From the IMG/VR virus record IMGVR_UViG_3300034027_000006, positions 1 through 60,105 of that record: a DNA stretch of 60,105 nt, one strand, 5' to 3'. This document shows, in pieces, positions 8,001-16,101 of this stretch. Below the pieces are notes generated by a model. That model saw nothing but the letters and a program-made list of their open reading frames with translations. It searched no databases and was not told where the DNA came from. The number at the start of each line of letters is the position of its first letter. Positions within the stretch are counted from its first letter, which is position 1. This DNA comes from a virus. A program made the position numbers and the translations under genes.

Positions 8001-8685
8001 CCCCGTTGAGATAGGCTGAATTGTCGCGAGATAACCATCTATGGCGGCCCTGACCTTCTGTCACTTCACTAAATCGGACTTGAGCGCCCACTATGCGACC
8101 AAGATGATCGCGCACAGGGCAAAATATGCCCGCGCTCTTGACTTCTAGTTGCCCGCTCCCAAATTTGAAACAGTAGCCGGGTAAATTGTCCGGGTAGCGG
8201 TTGCGTAACTTGTGCCACTTGTCAACTGACCGAAAACCGATTTTTTCGATCTCAGCGTCGCTGAGGCCTCGCGCCCGTAAGCTAGCCCGATCGCTCGCCG
8301 ACAGGCTTAACTCTGATAAAAGTTTTTTATAGTGCAGATCTCGCTCGGCCGCTGGCATCTCATTCTTTAATGCCTCAGCTCGCCGTTTTTCGTCTTCGGC
8401 TTTTATCGCCTCGATTTTTTCCCGATGTGCCGCTCGTGCTTCCTCCGACAATTCTTGCTCGCGGTGAGGGTGAAACGTCGCCCAAATTCCGCTACCCATA
8501 GGAGCCGAGCAAAACCAGACTTGACCGTCAAAACCGTGTATTTTGTCAAATTTTGCCGAATCCGCGTAAGTCTTGCATAAATACGTTATCTGATCGAAAG
8601 CGTTTAGTTTCTCTCGACAGCCCCCGCGAGCGTTACCGCAAACGGGGCAAGGATTGGAGACGCCTGTTGGTCTAAAATCTGGCAT
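5077..8685 (-). CDS. CyRepA1-like primase/helicase plasmid replication protein
   Basis: 1202 residues. An N-terminal zinc-finger-like C-P-V-C-G-x(5)-C (13-23) is followed by a Toprim/DUF3854-like region: W-L-T-D-S-A-G-M-K-P-A (about 250) and L-I-M-T-I-D-A-G-D (about 300). Then comes a superfamily-2-like ATPase with G-L-G-S-G-K-T (about 445) and V-V-I-I-D-E-A (about 530). This order is that of the CyRepA1 family of cyanobacterial plasmid replication proteins. It would prime and unwind DNA at the element's origin. The start has an AGGAG sequence 9-10 bases upstream. It faces the portal gene across a 259-bp region with a long inverted repeat. It is the main evidence that the phage can replicate as a plasmid. 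Confidence 0.75.
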   Translation of the reverse strand: MPDFRPTGVSNPCPVCGNARGGCREKLNAFDQITYLCKTYADSAKFDKIHGFDGQVWFCSAPMGSGIWATFHPHREQELSEEARAAHREKIEAIKAEDEKRRAEALKNEMPAAERDLHYKKLLSELSLSASDRASLRARGLSDAEIEKIGFRSVDKWHKLRNRYPDNLPGYCFKFGSGQLEVKSAGIFCPVRDHLGRIVGAQVRFSEVTEGQGRHRWLSRDNSAYLNGENPITCCDEAIEGPQDKIWLTDSAGMKPAIANLRLKAPVIGAAGGLYASSPKNTRATLEHLTDKYQTRELIMTIDAGDVINHHVTDRLERQINWLEREGYRPLIAWWGQVDKTADDIDELENFDGVKILHLHQFWQIVEQYKKPKEIEPPKRKSSTLPRQERKALEAVEQSKTEAPERPNDWGWWIHKREFTPDLVQESEFVSFDAPSEGIMLAVKSGLGSGKTRQLEGLFAKGGPFEDKGAIALFARNSLIYNFTTRIPSFSHLREELLIMMKDPQSRLALCTNSIKKFSNPEWFRNKVVIIDEAMSVALHIAASATHRKDRIESLELFRQAIDLSYCCIFLDGNFADWVAKWLADKAPNKKLVKLENKKQRPKAKVEILLGTPTKSGKFDDKNLSPFVAPMLSATKPFIVFSDSQKLLEQIELLLIEAGLEGLRIDSKTVSPGTEARKCLDDANKWIDAHQPFYILCSPTAESGIDFNRPGYFAHSYGLFRGVIGTDNSMQIMARNRCPESIWHISIPKQSFLRGNTDANLDTINAAASKLVELAEMDISHLRLNKGWLGQQFLDLIAEAQTDPDNLFAITVAQKEAFERKNLQECLIFALEDAGHELEKKFIYADGKVEAALKMASEEVKKTTAKEIFEAADITDEQAEKLTGGWNVTWPERVKLIKHSYKNLLPGIELTDLWSADFIEFLKYDDPKAIRAAEFFYMFHNPDTANKRQQNNWAKIATQRAIYLPDLYSPNLKIKALQYLKIERFLDREKVWHKDSPELVELCKLGRRERIIAALGFKVPVIAKGANKGKTDSIKYLRKVLEVVGLKLGPCQKVQKDGERLNTYALDDTWLDSPVRMAINEAVERRYVQFNTDWVLPEVLKQQVEAKAQEAPIEVAKSEPSLAQVSDLATVPPELDGINWREFEFAIKSEVGNPEIKIGDRVKLLSKPRRLVNTEDWLVWVKHTVGQILLKLSQVEIIVETI

Positions 8686-8720
8686 AAATCAAATGGCTCC
8701 TTTTTGGTATTGCCAAATGA

Positions 8721-8826
8721 TTTCCCAGCCCGTATAATGTAGACATATTGATAAACATAATTTTCGCTTTGTTTGTTCGCTTGGGTTTTCTGGTGTGACC
8801 GCTGATAACGGTTACGGGCTAGGAAA
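8721..8826. promoter_or_regulatory. Inverted repeat in the rep-portal intergenic region, possible origin or operator
   Basis: TTTCCCAGCCCGTA (8721-8734) is repeated inverted as TACGGGCTAGGAAA (8813-8826) with one mismatch and a 78-base spacer. The spacer contains a TATAAT-like sequence (8733) and an imperfect palindrome around GACCGCTGATAACGGTTAC. It is the whole non-coding space between the replication gene and the portal. An origin or rep autoregulatory site is plausible; not proven. Confidence 0.45.
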
Positions 8827-8944
8827 CCATTTTTTTGTCTATTTGAGCATCACCCAAACGCTTCTAAATTCATTGTGACTTAAGATCGAATCGAGCGCAA
8901 GTCCTGCCAGTCCTTGATCTTTTCGTCAACCATTAACAAAATTT

Positions 8945-10336
8945 ATGCAAAACGACCCGTCAAAATATCCTGATTTTTCCTCTACCGAAAGCGGGTGGCA
9001 ATGGTACACAGGCGAGGTTTTTCTCCCTCACTGGCTAGAATCGATACTAGACCTGAGTATCCCAGACAATCAGCGAACCTCACGGGCTATAGCTGCAAAT
9101 TTTCAATCTTGCAACCGTATCGCTGAAGTTATAGATCGTCATATAGCTGCGTTGTCACCCTCTAGCCTCAGCTTTGATAACCCTTTGTTACAAAGCTTAA
9201 TAGAAAAGTGGGAAAGAGAAAACTCCGGCATTTTTGGGCATCCACTTGAGGAAGCTGCGTTAAGAGCCAAAATTGACGGGCGAGCATATCTGCGACTATT
9301 TTTTAAGCAGTCTTATGCAGGGCAAGAGCCGCTTGATTTCCTAGAGGTTCATTGTCCGCCCGCTGAGAGCGTGAAACCCTATCGCAATAATGATCGCTTT
9401 CTAACTGGTTTTGAATATAACTATGTTGAGGATGGCGAACAGTACACCGAAAAACAGTTTTTAAAGGGATCTTTAACTGTTTTTCAAACTATCTATAAAG
9501 GTGAGATAATAGCAGAGAAAACTTTCGAGCGTGATCTTGGTGGGGGTTTTAGCATTGTTGAGATAAATTTAAAACCAATGCTAACCGAATCAATAAAAGA
9601 AAACCAGAACGGCATAAACTTCGCATTAACCTTATTACCGACAAACCTTGCTCGCAATGGCTGGCTGCAAAAAACAGTCTTAAACGGTCAACCGCCCGGA
9701 AAATGGGATTTTGACGACAAAGGCCGAGAGGTCTTTACCCCAAGCAAAGACGGATTACCAGCAGGCCCCGGTATAACTCAATTTATACAAGGCTTGCCAA
9801 TAACTGATGAGCGCGGCGTTATGACAGGTTACACCGTACCCGATATGAGGTCAGAGCAACCCATTAGCCCCGAAACTTTCACTGCAACAGTTAGAGCATT
9901 TTCTCAGTTGATCTATGAGCAAGTCGATCAGAGTTACATTCTAGCCAGCGATCTAGTTTTAAGCGGGGTTAGTCGCGAACAATCAAGACGAGATTTTGCA
10001 GATATAGTTAATGCTGACGCTGTTAAGCTGGGTTATGTCTACAGTGATTTATTAACTGTTTGTAATTACTTTCTGGGAGTTAAGCAACCAATAAAAGCAC
10101 AGTTAAAACCTAGGATAGATAGAGGCATAGAGCATAAGAAATTAGTGCTAGAAGCTCGATCGCAAGGGCTAATAACTAAACGCACAGCAATCGAGGCGTT
10201 AGGGTTTGAGATTGACATAGATGCAGAGCTTGCAGAGCTAGAAAAAGAGGCACAGAAAGCAGCAGAATTAGAAAAACCGCCAGAGACAGTCAAGCCGTCC
10301 GGCGGTGCTATTAAAGACGAAAAAACAGCCGATTAA
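8945..10336 (+). CDS. Portal protein
   Basis: 463 residues. The N-terminal half has the typical portal pattern: a helical start with repeated residues around N-F-Q-S-C-N-R-I-A-E-V-I-D-R, a clip/stem region with D-G-R-A-Y-L-R-L-F-F, and E-V-H-C-P-P-A-E-S-V-K-P. The C-terminus ends in a long helical, Glu/Ala-rich tail with R-x-A-I-E-A-L-G-F. This fits SPP1 gp6-like portals, the dodecameric ring through which DNA enters. It is alone on the plus strand, between the replication gene and minus-strand genes, an unusual placement because terL lies 4 kb away in the opposite direction. Confidence 0.75.
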   Translation: MQNDPSKYPDFSSTESGWQWYTGEVFLPHWLESILDLSIPDNQRTSRAIAANFQSCNRIAEVIDRHIAALSPSSLSFDNPLLQSLIEKWERENSGIFGHPLEEAALRAKIDGRAYLRLFFKQSYAGQEPLDFLEVHCPPAESVKPYRNNDRFLTGFEYNYVEDGEQYTEKQFLKGSLTVFQTIYKGEIIAEKTFERDLGGGFSIVEINLKPMLTESIKENQNGINFALTLLPTNLARNGWLQKTVLNGQPPGKWDFDDKGREVFTPSKDGLPAGPGITQFIQGLPITDERGVMTGYTVPDMRSEQPISPETFTATVRAFSQLIYEQVDQSYILASDLVLSGVSREQSRRDFADIVNADAVKLGYVYSDLLTVCNYFLGVKQPIKAQLKPRIDRGIEHKKLVLEARSQGLITKRTAIEALGFEIDIDAELAELEKEAQKAAELEKPPETVKPSGGAIKDEKTAD

Positions 10337-10881
10337 TTGTCTTTTACAAGGTCGTTAGCATTGTGATAGATCGTCGGATCGCTGATTCTGGCGGTTAATC
10401 GCCTCATTCGATCGTAACTTGTCTCTAATTTTTCGCCTGTCGCTTCTGCCTCATTATTAAGATAGTCGAGCAAAAAGTCCTCGTCAAAACTAAGAGTAAA
10501 TAGCTCCTCAATCGCGCCTTTTTTGCGCTTCTTTGGCTGCACTGGGTTTGCTTTGCCATTAGCTTTAGCTTGCTCGGCTCTCTCTAGCTTTAGCTTTAAA
10601 ATTTCGGCTCTTTCTTCAGCTAGTTTGTCCCTTTCTTCCTGTTTGCGTTGTAGTAACTTTTTAAGCTCGCCTCGGCTGCATTTTCTAGACCTCTCGATCA
10701 GTGGACTGGTTATCAAGCAATGATCACACCAGCGATCGAAAACACTTTTATCAAAGTTAGAGGGTTTTTCTGCGGGCGGGCGAGGGTTTACATGGCATCG
10801 ACTACACCATATAAAACAGCGTTTAGCGGTCGGCTTAGGTTTATTGCCTCTTGCTTTCTTTGCCTCTTTAAAGTATCCCAT
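10333..10881 (-). CDS. Hypothetical protein with Cys-His cluster, 182 aa
   Basis: 182 residues. A Cys/His-rich N-terminal block (C-F-I-W-C-S-R-C-H ... C-D-H-C) suggests a zinc-binding module; a long charged coiled coil (about 70-120) and a basic segment ending K-K-R-K-K-G follow. Its stop overlaps the portal stop by 4 bases (convergent) and its start overlaps the previous minus-strand gene by 14 bases. A nucleic-acid-binding role is possible but unproven. Confidence 0.5.
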   Translation of the reverse strand: MGYFKEAKKARGNKPKPTAKRCFIWCSRCHVNPRPPAEKPSNFDKSVFDRWCDHCLITSPLIERSRKCSRGELKKLLQRKQEERDKLAEERAEILKLKLERAEQAKANGKANPVQPKKRKKGAIEELFTLSFDEDFLLDYLNNEAEATGEKLETSYDRMRRLTARISDPTIYHNANDLVKDN

Positions 10882-11704
10882 TCGTCAACCCTCCACTGAT
10901 ATTGTCCTCGCTAACAGGGATATAGTTAGCATAGATAATACCATCCTCTAACTCGATGGTTTTACCTTCTAATTTGTATCTGATGCCTTGATCTGTGAAA
11001 AATGGCGGGGCTTTTACTAGCTGCAATCTTAATTCATTGACTGGTAGCCATCGCTGTAATCCGCCATTGTTTCGCCTGTAAGTTCTTAGTACAAATTCGC
11101 GCTCTGTTTCCGATCCCTCGCTTAAGATATAGATACAATGTATTGCCCCATTCTCTAACTCTTCCGTCCTTGCTAAGCTATATGTTGCTTTGTCGCGAGT
11201 ATAACTTTGTGGTGCTTCTGTCAGCTTAAGCTCTACTGTGTCAACCGAAAAATAGCGTCTGGTAAAAACATTCATCCAGCACAATTCAAGAATGAAATCG
11301 CGCTCAATTCGACCATCTAGAAAGCAATTGTAAACACCCTCTATTAGTGCGTTGTGTGAAAAGTTCGCTAGCTGCACTTTTGCCTGGTTGAAGCCTTCAT
11401 CGCCTATAAATTCAGCCTTTGAAGCGTGAAAACTCGGATCGGAAATTTTAACAAAAGTCGGTTTTGTGGCTTGTTTCTCGCTGCGAGCTAACATTCCGAT
11501 AAGTTTATTGTCGGCTGTCCCAATAGGTGTATTGTACTTTGTCTCATACACCTCGATATAAGCCTTTAAAACTAGCTCATATCGGCTGTCGGTTGGACTT
11601 GTAACCGAATCTTTCTTTTTAGGATATTGGTAGCCTTGAACTTTGAAAAAATACACACTATTAGCCAATTCTAGCGACCGCGTGGTATTATCGAATATGC
11701 TCAT
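10868..11704 (-). CDS. Hypothetical protein, 278 aa, with an internal repeat
   Basis: Not recognised. Residues about 150-200 and 225-270 look like two copies of one motif: L-x-L-T-E-A-P-Q-S-Y-T-R-D-K-A-T-Y-S-L ... L-E-N-G-A-I-H-C-I-Y and L-Q-L-V-K-A-P-P-F-F-T-D-Q-G-I-R-Y-K-L ... L-E-D-G-I-I-Y-A-N-Y. Such beta-rich duplicated units occur in virion decoration or tail accessory proteins, but no function is assigned. It overlaps the 182-aa gene by 14 bases. Confidence 0.55.
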   Translation of the reverse strand: MSIFDNTTRSLELANSVYFFKVQGYQYPKKKDSVTSPTDSRYELVLKAYIEVYETKYNTPIGTADNKLIGMLARSEKQATKPTFVKISDPSFHASKAEFIGDEGFNQAKVQLANFSHNALIEGVYNCFLDGRIERDFILELCWMNVFTRRYFSVDTVELKLTEAPQSYTRDKATYSLARTEELENGAIHCIYILSEGSETEREFVLRTYRRNNGGLQRWLPVNELRLQLVKAPPFFTDQGIRYKLEGKTIELEDGIIYANYIPVSEDNISGGLTNGIL

Positions 11705-11806
11705 GAGTTTTTTCTATCCTGTCTAACTTGTGGGCTGTGTTGGCTGTTGAGGGTTTGGCTCATTTGTTGTCGCAAGTGAGCAAACCGGCCGACGCTTAAC
11801 TAGCTT

Positions 11807-11815
11807 ATCTTATCC
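11807..11815 (-). promoter_or_regulatory. GGATAAGAT box upstream of the 278-aa gene
   Basis: GGATAAGAT read on the minus strand, about 100 bases upstream of the start at 11704. It is the half-site of the repeated palindromic box of the right arm. Between it and the gene a stem (around 11753-11789: GGTTTG...CAAACC) may form in the leader. Confidence 0.4.
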
Positions 11816-11852
11816 TACAGCATCGCGCAAGGTGATCCGGTTTGGCTCCTGC

Positions 11853-12143
11853 CTAAATTACAATAGCCCCGACATCTTGCACGGTTATAGTAATAGACTT
11901 TTCCCTGATGTCTATCTCGCTTACCCTGATATCAGGGCAATATAACCCAATCGCTCGCATAATCTCGCTTATGATTTTCGGGCGCTGCTCGTCGGTGTAC
12001 GGGACACAATCAGCGATCGCTGTTCCGTATAGCGGATCGCCTGGTACGCTCCCCCGATCGGTTAGTAATAGCAGCTTGACCCGCTGGTATAGTTCCGGCA
12101 GGCCTTCTACTTCCTCGTTTAATCCCCCAAGCTTAAAAGCCAT
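11853..12143 (-). CDS. Baseplate wedge protein, gp25/gpW-like
   Basis: 96 residues. L-L-L-T-D-R-G-S-V-P-G-D-P-L-Y-G-T is the characteristic 'P-G-E/D-R-x-x-x-P-x-y-G' region of the gp25-like (P2 gpW) family, which forms the wedge where the sheath starts to contract. Length fits the family. It is the last gene of a minus-strand tail operon and follows the next gene with a 3-base gap. The coding sequence contains a copy of the 16-bp palindrome also found at 35956 and 46654 (here 11923-11938). Confidence 0.75.
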   Translation of the reverse strand: MAFKLGGLNEEVEGLPELYQRVKLLLLTDRGSVPGDPLYGTAIADCVPYTDEQRPKIISEIMRAIGLYCPDIRVSEIDIREKSITITVQDVGAIVI

Positions 12144-12146
12144 ATT

Positions 12147-12569
12147 TTAGGCAATTGGTAATAGGTAACAACCAGACTCGATCCAAGATTGCAACCGCTC
12201 TAGAACTCCGGCTGCTGTGTGACCGTCCCACTCTGGGGCATATTCCAAGTGTTTAAGATTTAGTGAAACTAAATCTAGAAACTTGTTAGGCAAGTGGTAG
12301 GTTATTTGCTCACCCTCCATCAATTCAACCCCAGCAATAAACCAACCATCGAAGCGAGAACCGTCATGATGTTGCTCGCTATACCAACCATTATTTACAA
12401 GATTTAAAAAGGCAATAAACAATAGGTTTCGATGTTCGTACAGTTCATCAAAACTATGATCGCCGTCGTTAACGGCTCCTACTGGACAAGGTAAAATCAG
12501 ACTTTTTTTGTCTTCGCCGATTCTTGTCGCTGTCACCGCACAAGGTAGATTTAAGATGTTGTTGCTCAT
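12147..12569 (-). CDS. Conserved tail-region protein of unknown function, 140 aa
   Basis: I choose the ATG at 12569 (M-S-N-N-I), 4 bases past the stop of the gpD-like gene, rather than an upstream ATG at 12608 that lies inside that gene. The C-terminal W-D-G-H-T-A-A-G-V-L-E-R-L is a motif I associate with small proteins of phage and host origin of unknown role. Placed between gpD and gp25 homologues, it may be a baseplate or tail accessory protein. Confidence 0.55.
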   Translation of the reverse strand: MSNNILNLPCAVTATRIGEDKKSLILPCPVGAVNDGDHSFDELYEHRNLLFIAFLNLVNNGWYSEQHHDGSRFDGWFIAGVELMEGEQITYHLPNKFLDLVSLNLKHLEYAPEWDGHTAAGVLERLQSWIESGCYLLPIA

Positions 12570-12573
12570 TCGT

Positions 12574-13677
12574 TTAGATCCCTGGTATACCTGGTATATC
12601 AATGCCAAACCCGCCGATCGAGCCGCGAGCTATCTCTAACATATCATACCAGGTGAATTGTATTTCCCCTGCTCTAACTGGTAGCCACTTAACTTTACAT
12701 TCACAACGCCAGCCCACATCCTTGTTAAAACGATGTCTAGCTGTCTGTATTTGATAGCTGCCATTGAATCGATTGCCGAGTAACTTAATGTTATTTAAAG
12801 CTACCAATTCGGGTCTACCTATCGAGGTTAGACTGCCTGTTATTTGACCATTATTAGCCCTAATTAATTTCTCTAAACCTGCATAGGCTGCATGGTATGG
12901 GGACACTACAGGAAATTTCATCTCGTGATTGAGTCGCCGCCCCGATCTTAGACTAACCAGATTGTCAGTAAAAACGGCCCAGTCTTTGACAGTTAACTGC
13001 TTAGACTCACCCAACCAAGTATAACTAACCTCGCACTCAGAAAAAGTATTATAGCCGCTATGCTCTAAATCTAGGGTGTGGTATTCGCTTCTACCCATAG
13101 TTAAAATCGGGGGGATAGTCCTAAAATATGCGTCGCCCGCCATGACAAGCGACCCGTTATCAATCGTAAAAGATAGCCCCCACTGTCCGGCTATCATTCT
13201 TAAAAACTCTAAATCCGATTGCTCTTGCTGCTGTACATTTACGAACAATTCAGGCACTTGAATCTTTGGCGATAATCTTAACCCGAGAGCTTTGTCTCGC
13301 AATATAGACTCTAGACTTACCCCCTGAAAGTTTAGATTTTTCTTCTCGAAAATTCTGCCTATTATGGGAACAGAGATCGCATTGATCTCTATCACGTCGT
13401 AACTATTTCCAATTTGCTCTCGGACGGATTCAATCTGAAAATTGCCCGCGTTGAGTTTAGCAGAATCGCCAATATAGAAAAATTCACATTTTATATATTC
13501 TAATGGTTTTGGTATCCATTCCGCATTGAAAATATCTGGGGCTGAGCGAACTTTTAGCCTTAGACTCGATGCGCTATCGCCCTCGTTATTATACTCGATA
13601 TCTAACAGATGTGGTAGAATATTTGCGCTGATATCAGCGTTCTGCAATAAAAGTCTAATACTTGGCTCTAGCAACAT
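12574..13677 (-). CDS. Late control protein D-like baseplate hub
   Basis: 367 residues. The pattern of an N-terminal domain followed by E-Q-S-D-L-E-F-L-R-M-I-A-G-Q-W-G-L-S-F and N-x-G-S-L-V-M-A matches the P2 gpD / T4 gp27 hub family (phage late control D). gpD forms the trimeric hub joining tube to the spike. It follows the gpX-like gene with an 8-base gap and belongs to the tail operon. No lysozyme domain is fused. Confidence 0.75.
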   Translation of the reverse strand: MLLEPSIRLLLQNADISANILPHLLDIEYNNEGDSASSLRLKVRSAPDIFNAEWIPKPLEYIKCEFFYIGDSAKLNAGNFQIESVREQIGNSYDVIEINAISVPIIGRIFEKKNLNFQGVSLESILRDKALGLRLSPKIQVPELFVNVQQQEQSDLEFLRMIAGQWGLSFTIDNGSLVMAGDAYFRTIPPILTMGRSEYHTLDLEHSGYNTFSECEVSYTWLGESKQLTVKDWAVFTDNLVSLRSGRRLNHEMKFPVVSPYHAAYAGLEKLIRANNGQITGSLTSIGRPELVALNNIKLLGNRFNGSYQIQTARHRFNKDVGWRCECKVKWLPVRAGEIQFTWYDMLEIARGSIGGFGIDIPGIPGI

Positions 13678-13685
13678 ATTAATTA

Positions 13686-14804
13686 TTACTCTATATATTC
13701 AATTATCAAATAAAAAGGTCTGCTCAATAGATTGCCTGAGTTTCCAGTCTCATTTATTACGCTTATATTCGCCGAACTTATATTAAACAAAGTTGAGAAC
13801 CCGGCTTGTCTGCCACCAAGCGGAACAGATGGCAAGTCAAGGGCTAACGGAAAGGTTGTAGCCGTGTAAAAAATAACCCCTGTGACGCTGGTTATTTTAG
13901 TCGAATTGACCCCGTGAGCGATCGCCACTTGTGCGCCTTGTGTTGCTGCGGTTGTAGCCGTGATCATCTTCTTTTTGCTGGCGTAAGTAGTGCCAAGACC
14001 AATAAAACCAGTAAAGCTTTTATTGCCGTCTATGCTCTCGGTCGCTGTCTTACTTACACCGCCTAAACTTGTTAAAGTTGGGTAAGCTGGCAGGAAAGTA
14101 GAGGGAACTACACTATCCGCCCCTAGCGGTGCTACACCGTTCGCCGCACTTCTTGCACTTGTATTAAGTTTGCCTCCAAGCGCCGTGTTAATACCTGCAA
14201 TCGTTGTATTAAATGTCGAATTAGAAACAGCATCAAGACTCGCTAGGGTTGGATAAGTTGGCAAATAACTAGATGGAACTAGACTATCCGCTCCTAATGG
14301 TGCGACCCCGTTTGCTGCACCTCTAGAGCTAATAGACAGGCTGTTGTTAATGGCAGCTATCATTGACGCGATCGCACTGTCAAAGGTCGCTGTTGACACT
14401 CCCCCTAAACTTGTTAATGTTGGTGGCGGCGGCACTACCGGATAAGGTGGCAACTTAGAAAATGGCACGACTCCATCCTCTAATGGTGCAACAGTGACGC
14501 CGATCGCGCTTAACGGGACAAAATCACCAACAACCCCGCCGCCTGTAGGTAATGGCTGTCGCGTGTTTGGAGGCAATGGCAAAAAGTCGCCGTCATCCTC
14601 GCGGGCTGGATTTGCCGCTGTTAGAGGTCGCCGCAGTGAGTTTAAGTCAGGTATATTTAATGCTATCCCAGTAGGCAGGATAAGATCGCCAGCAAGTAAT
14701 GGGTTAGCCTCAGCGATCGCCCAAGCTAGATCCGGAACACCATAGACGCGCTCGGCTATTAAGTCCCAGCGATCCAGTGGTTTAGTTAATATCTCTACTG
14801 CCAT
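13686..14804 (-). CDS. Tail protein X (LysM-like) fused to a fibre-like repeat region
   Basis: 372 residues. Residues 1-60 (R-W-D-L-I-A-E-R-V-Y-G ... L-I-L-P-T-G-I-A-L-N-I-P) are a P2 gpX-like LysM module, normally the entire 65-70-residue protein. After a Pro-rich linker come repeats with the core G-V-A-P-L-G-A-D-S-x-V-P-S-x-Y/F-L-P-x-Y-P-T-L, seen twice plus a degenerate third, and a C-terminal beta-rich domain similar in style to phage fibre tips. Such a fusion would place a fibre-like trimer at the hub. The start overlaps the previous gene by 10 bases. Confidence 0.65.
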   Translation of the reverse strand: MAVEILTKPLDRWDLIAERVYGVPDLAWAIAEANPLLAGDLILPTGIALNIPDLNSLRRPLTAANPAREDDGDFLPLPPNTRQPLPTGGGVVGDFVPLSAIGVTVAPLEDGVVPFSKLPPYPVVPPPPTLTSLGGVSTATFDSAIASMIAAINNSLSISSRGAANGVAPLGADSLVPSSYLPTYPTLASLDAVSNSTFNTTIAGINTALGGKLNTSARSAANGVAPLGADSVVPSTFLPAYPTLTSLGGVSKTATESIDGNKSFTGFIGLGTTYASKKKMITATTAATQGAQVAIAHGVNSTKITSVTGVIFYTATTFPLALDLPSVPLGGRQAGFSTLFNISSANISVINETGNSGNLLSRPFYLIIEYIE

Positions 14805-15028
14805 TTTTTAGCGCTCAATGTAATGTGCAACGGATCGCCGTGTTCAACATACCTATTAACCCCAAAAACTGCCTCGTCTTTGCCATCAAAAATATTGTTA
14901 ATGACCTGCGTTAAAACGAGTTTTCGCAGCCTTATAGAATACGCCGAGACTATCGCGTTATATTGCGACCAAGTGCCGCTCGGCAAGTGTTTACCGTTAG
15001 GATAACAAACCTCGATAGAGTAGCCCAT
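14795..15028 (-). CDS. Hypothetical tail-region protein, 77 aa
   Basis: Not recognised. 77 residues with mixed alpha/beta composition and no membrane segment. It lies between the gpU-like and gpX-like genes, overlapping the latter by 10 bases and separated from gpU by one base, so it is almost certainly co-translated with the tail genes. Confidence 0.6.
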   Translation of the reverse strand: MGYSIEVCYPNGKHLPSGTWSQYNAIVSAYSIRLRKLVLTQVINNIFDGKDEAVFGVNRYVEHGDPLHITLSAKKWQ

Positions 15029-15029
15029 A

Positions 15030-15506
15030 TTATTTAACTCCTAGCCAACCTAGAGCGGCTTTACTTAGTCCAGATATGCCCGCCTCTGCTGTTTTTCTAA
15101 CAGTAGGTGGCGGCTCATACGGGTTATAATTGCCAGCCCATAAAAACGCGCCAACCTCTTTAAAAGTAACGCGCAAAACAACAAAAAGAATACGATCGTC
15201 GATCGCTCGCCTTATTTCCTCAACAACTGCGACTATAAGCCATTCGCCTTCTGGTCTTTTTCCTATTGTTAGGATTTCCGGTTTGCGACTTTTTCCGGCA
15301 TTTATCCAGCGCATAGCCTCGGCTGGTGCTGTTTCACCGTAAAAACTTAAAGCTATCTCTAGATCCTCTAATTTGCTACTGACTAGCTGCGAGGATGCTT
15401 TGCCGAGTGCGACTTCTGCCTCGGCTACTGGGAAAAAATAACCTTTCTGGGTTTGTGTTGCATTCTTTATGGGAAGCAAGCCAAAGCTGCCGAATATCTT
15501 AGCCAT
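15030..15506 (-). CDS. Tail protein U-like (gpU)
   Basis: 158 residues. The F-G-S-F-G-L-L-P start, the central W-I-N-A-G-K ... G-x-R-P-E-G-E-W-L-I-V region and a C-terminal hydrophobic helix fit the P2 gpU tail protein family, located at the tube end. It starts the short run gpU-77aa-gpX-gpD, divergent from the plus-strand gene at 15604. Confidence 0.6.
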   Translation of the reverse strand: MAKIFGSFGLLPIKNATQTQKGYFFPVAEAEVALGKASSQLVSSKLEDLEIALSFYGETAPAEAMRWINAGKSRKPEILTIGKRPEGEWLIVAVVEEIRRAIDDRILFVVLRVTFKEVGAFLWAGNYNPYEPPPTVRKTAEAGISGLSKAALGWLGVK

Positions 15507-15532
15507 AAAGCCGATCTACTTTAAATCTGGCG

Positions 15533-15575
15533 TATAATGCGAGGAAGCATCGGCGGTATCAGTCGCCGATGCTTC
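15533..15575 (+). promoter_or_regulatory. Promoter with 5' stem-loop for the 15604 gene
   Basis: TATAAT (15533-15538) is followed by a perfect 12-bp stem-loop: GAAGCATCGGCG (15544-15555), 8-nt loop, CGCCGATGCTTC (15564-15575). The stem would be at the very 5' end of the transcript and may act as an operator or stabilise the mRNA. AGAGGT precedes the ATG at 15604. Confidence 0.6.
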
Positions 15576-15603
15576 TAGTCTAACCCTTGAGAGGTAATGT
15601 TTT

Positions 15604-16053
15604 ATGATACTAGCACACAGCAGCCAGCACTTACCCCAAAGCTTCAAAAGTCGCAAGCAGCTAGCGCCAGCCCATGACGATCCGCAGTTCCCCTATGATG
15701 TCAATCAATTTAAGCAGATTGTCTGCTTGAGTTCGCGGCGCTCGCGAGTCTTTATTCGCTCTAACTTTGAGCTTGGCACTGACTACAAAGTCATCGGAAC
15801 TAAGCACACAATGATGCTGTCTCGCCAGTGTCTAGCCGTTGCCGTGGCTATGCAGTTTAAATTCTCTAATTTTCCGGGTTTGATAGATCAGGATTATCTA
15901 CCACATTATAAAGAATACCAAACCGAGATTCTAGCGGCTGTGGCTCGCAAGCAGTCTCGGCGAGGTGCTGGGCGTCGCAAGGTTTCGCCCGGTCAGCTTA
16001 GTTTTAAGTTTGTTGGTTCTGCTGCTATTATAGTGTTATCCGATCTTGCCTGA
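15604..16053 (+). CDS. Hypothetical protein, weakly antirepressor-like, 149 aa
   Basis: 149 residues. R-S-N-F-E-L-G-T-D-Y-K-V-I-G-T-K-H-T-M-M-L-S-R-Q-C-L-A-V-A-V-A-M weakly resembles AntA-type antirepressor domains, and a very basic stretch (R-K-Q-S-R-R-G-A-G-R-R-K) suggests nucleic-acid binding. It is a monocistronic plus-strand gene with its own promoter and stem-loop leader (15533-15575) and terminator (16102), inserted in a minus-strand late region, so it behaves like a separately regulated gene. Confidence 0.4.
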   Translation: MILAHSSQHLPQSFKSRKQLAPAHDDPQFPYDVNQFKQIVCLSSRRSRVFIRSNFELGTDYKVIGTKHTMMLSRQCLAVAVAMQFKFSNFPGLIDQDYLPHYKEYQTEILAAVARKQSRRGAGRRKVSPGQLSFKFVGSAAIIVLSDLA

Positions 16054-16101
16054 CTGACAACAGGCGATCGAGTAATTGGCAAAGGAAACTAGAACACCAA
16101 G

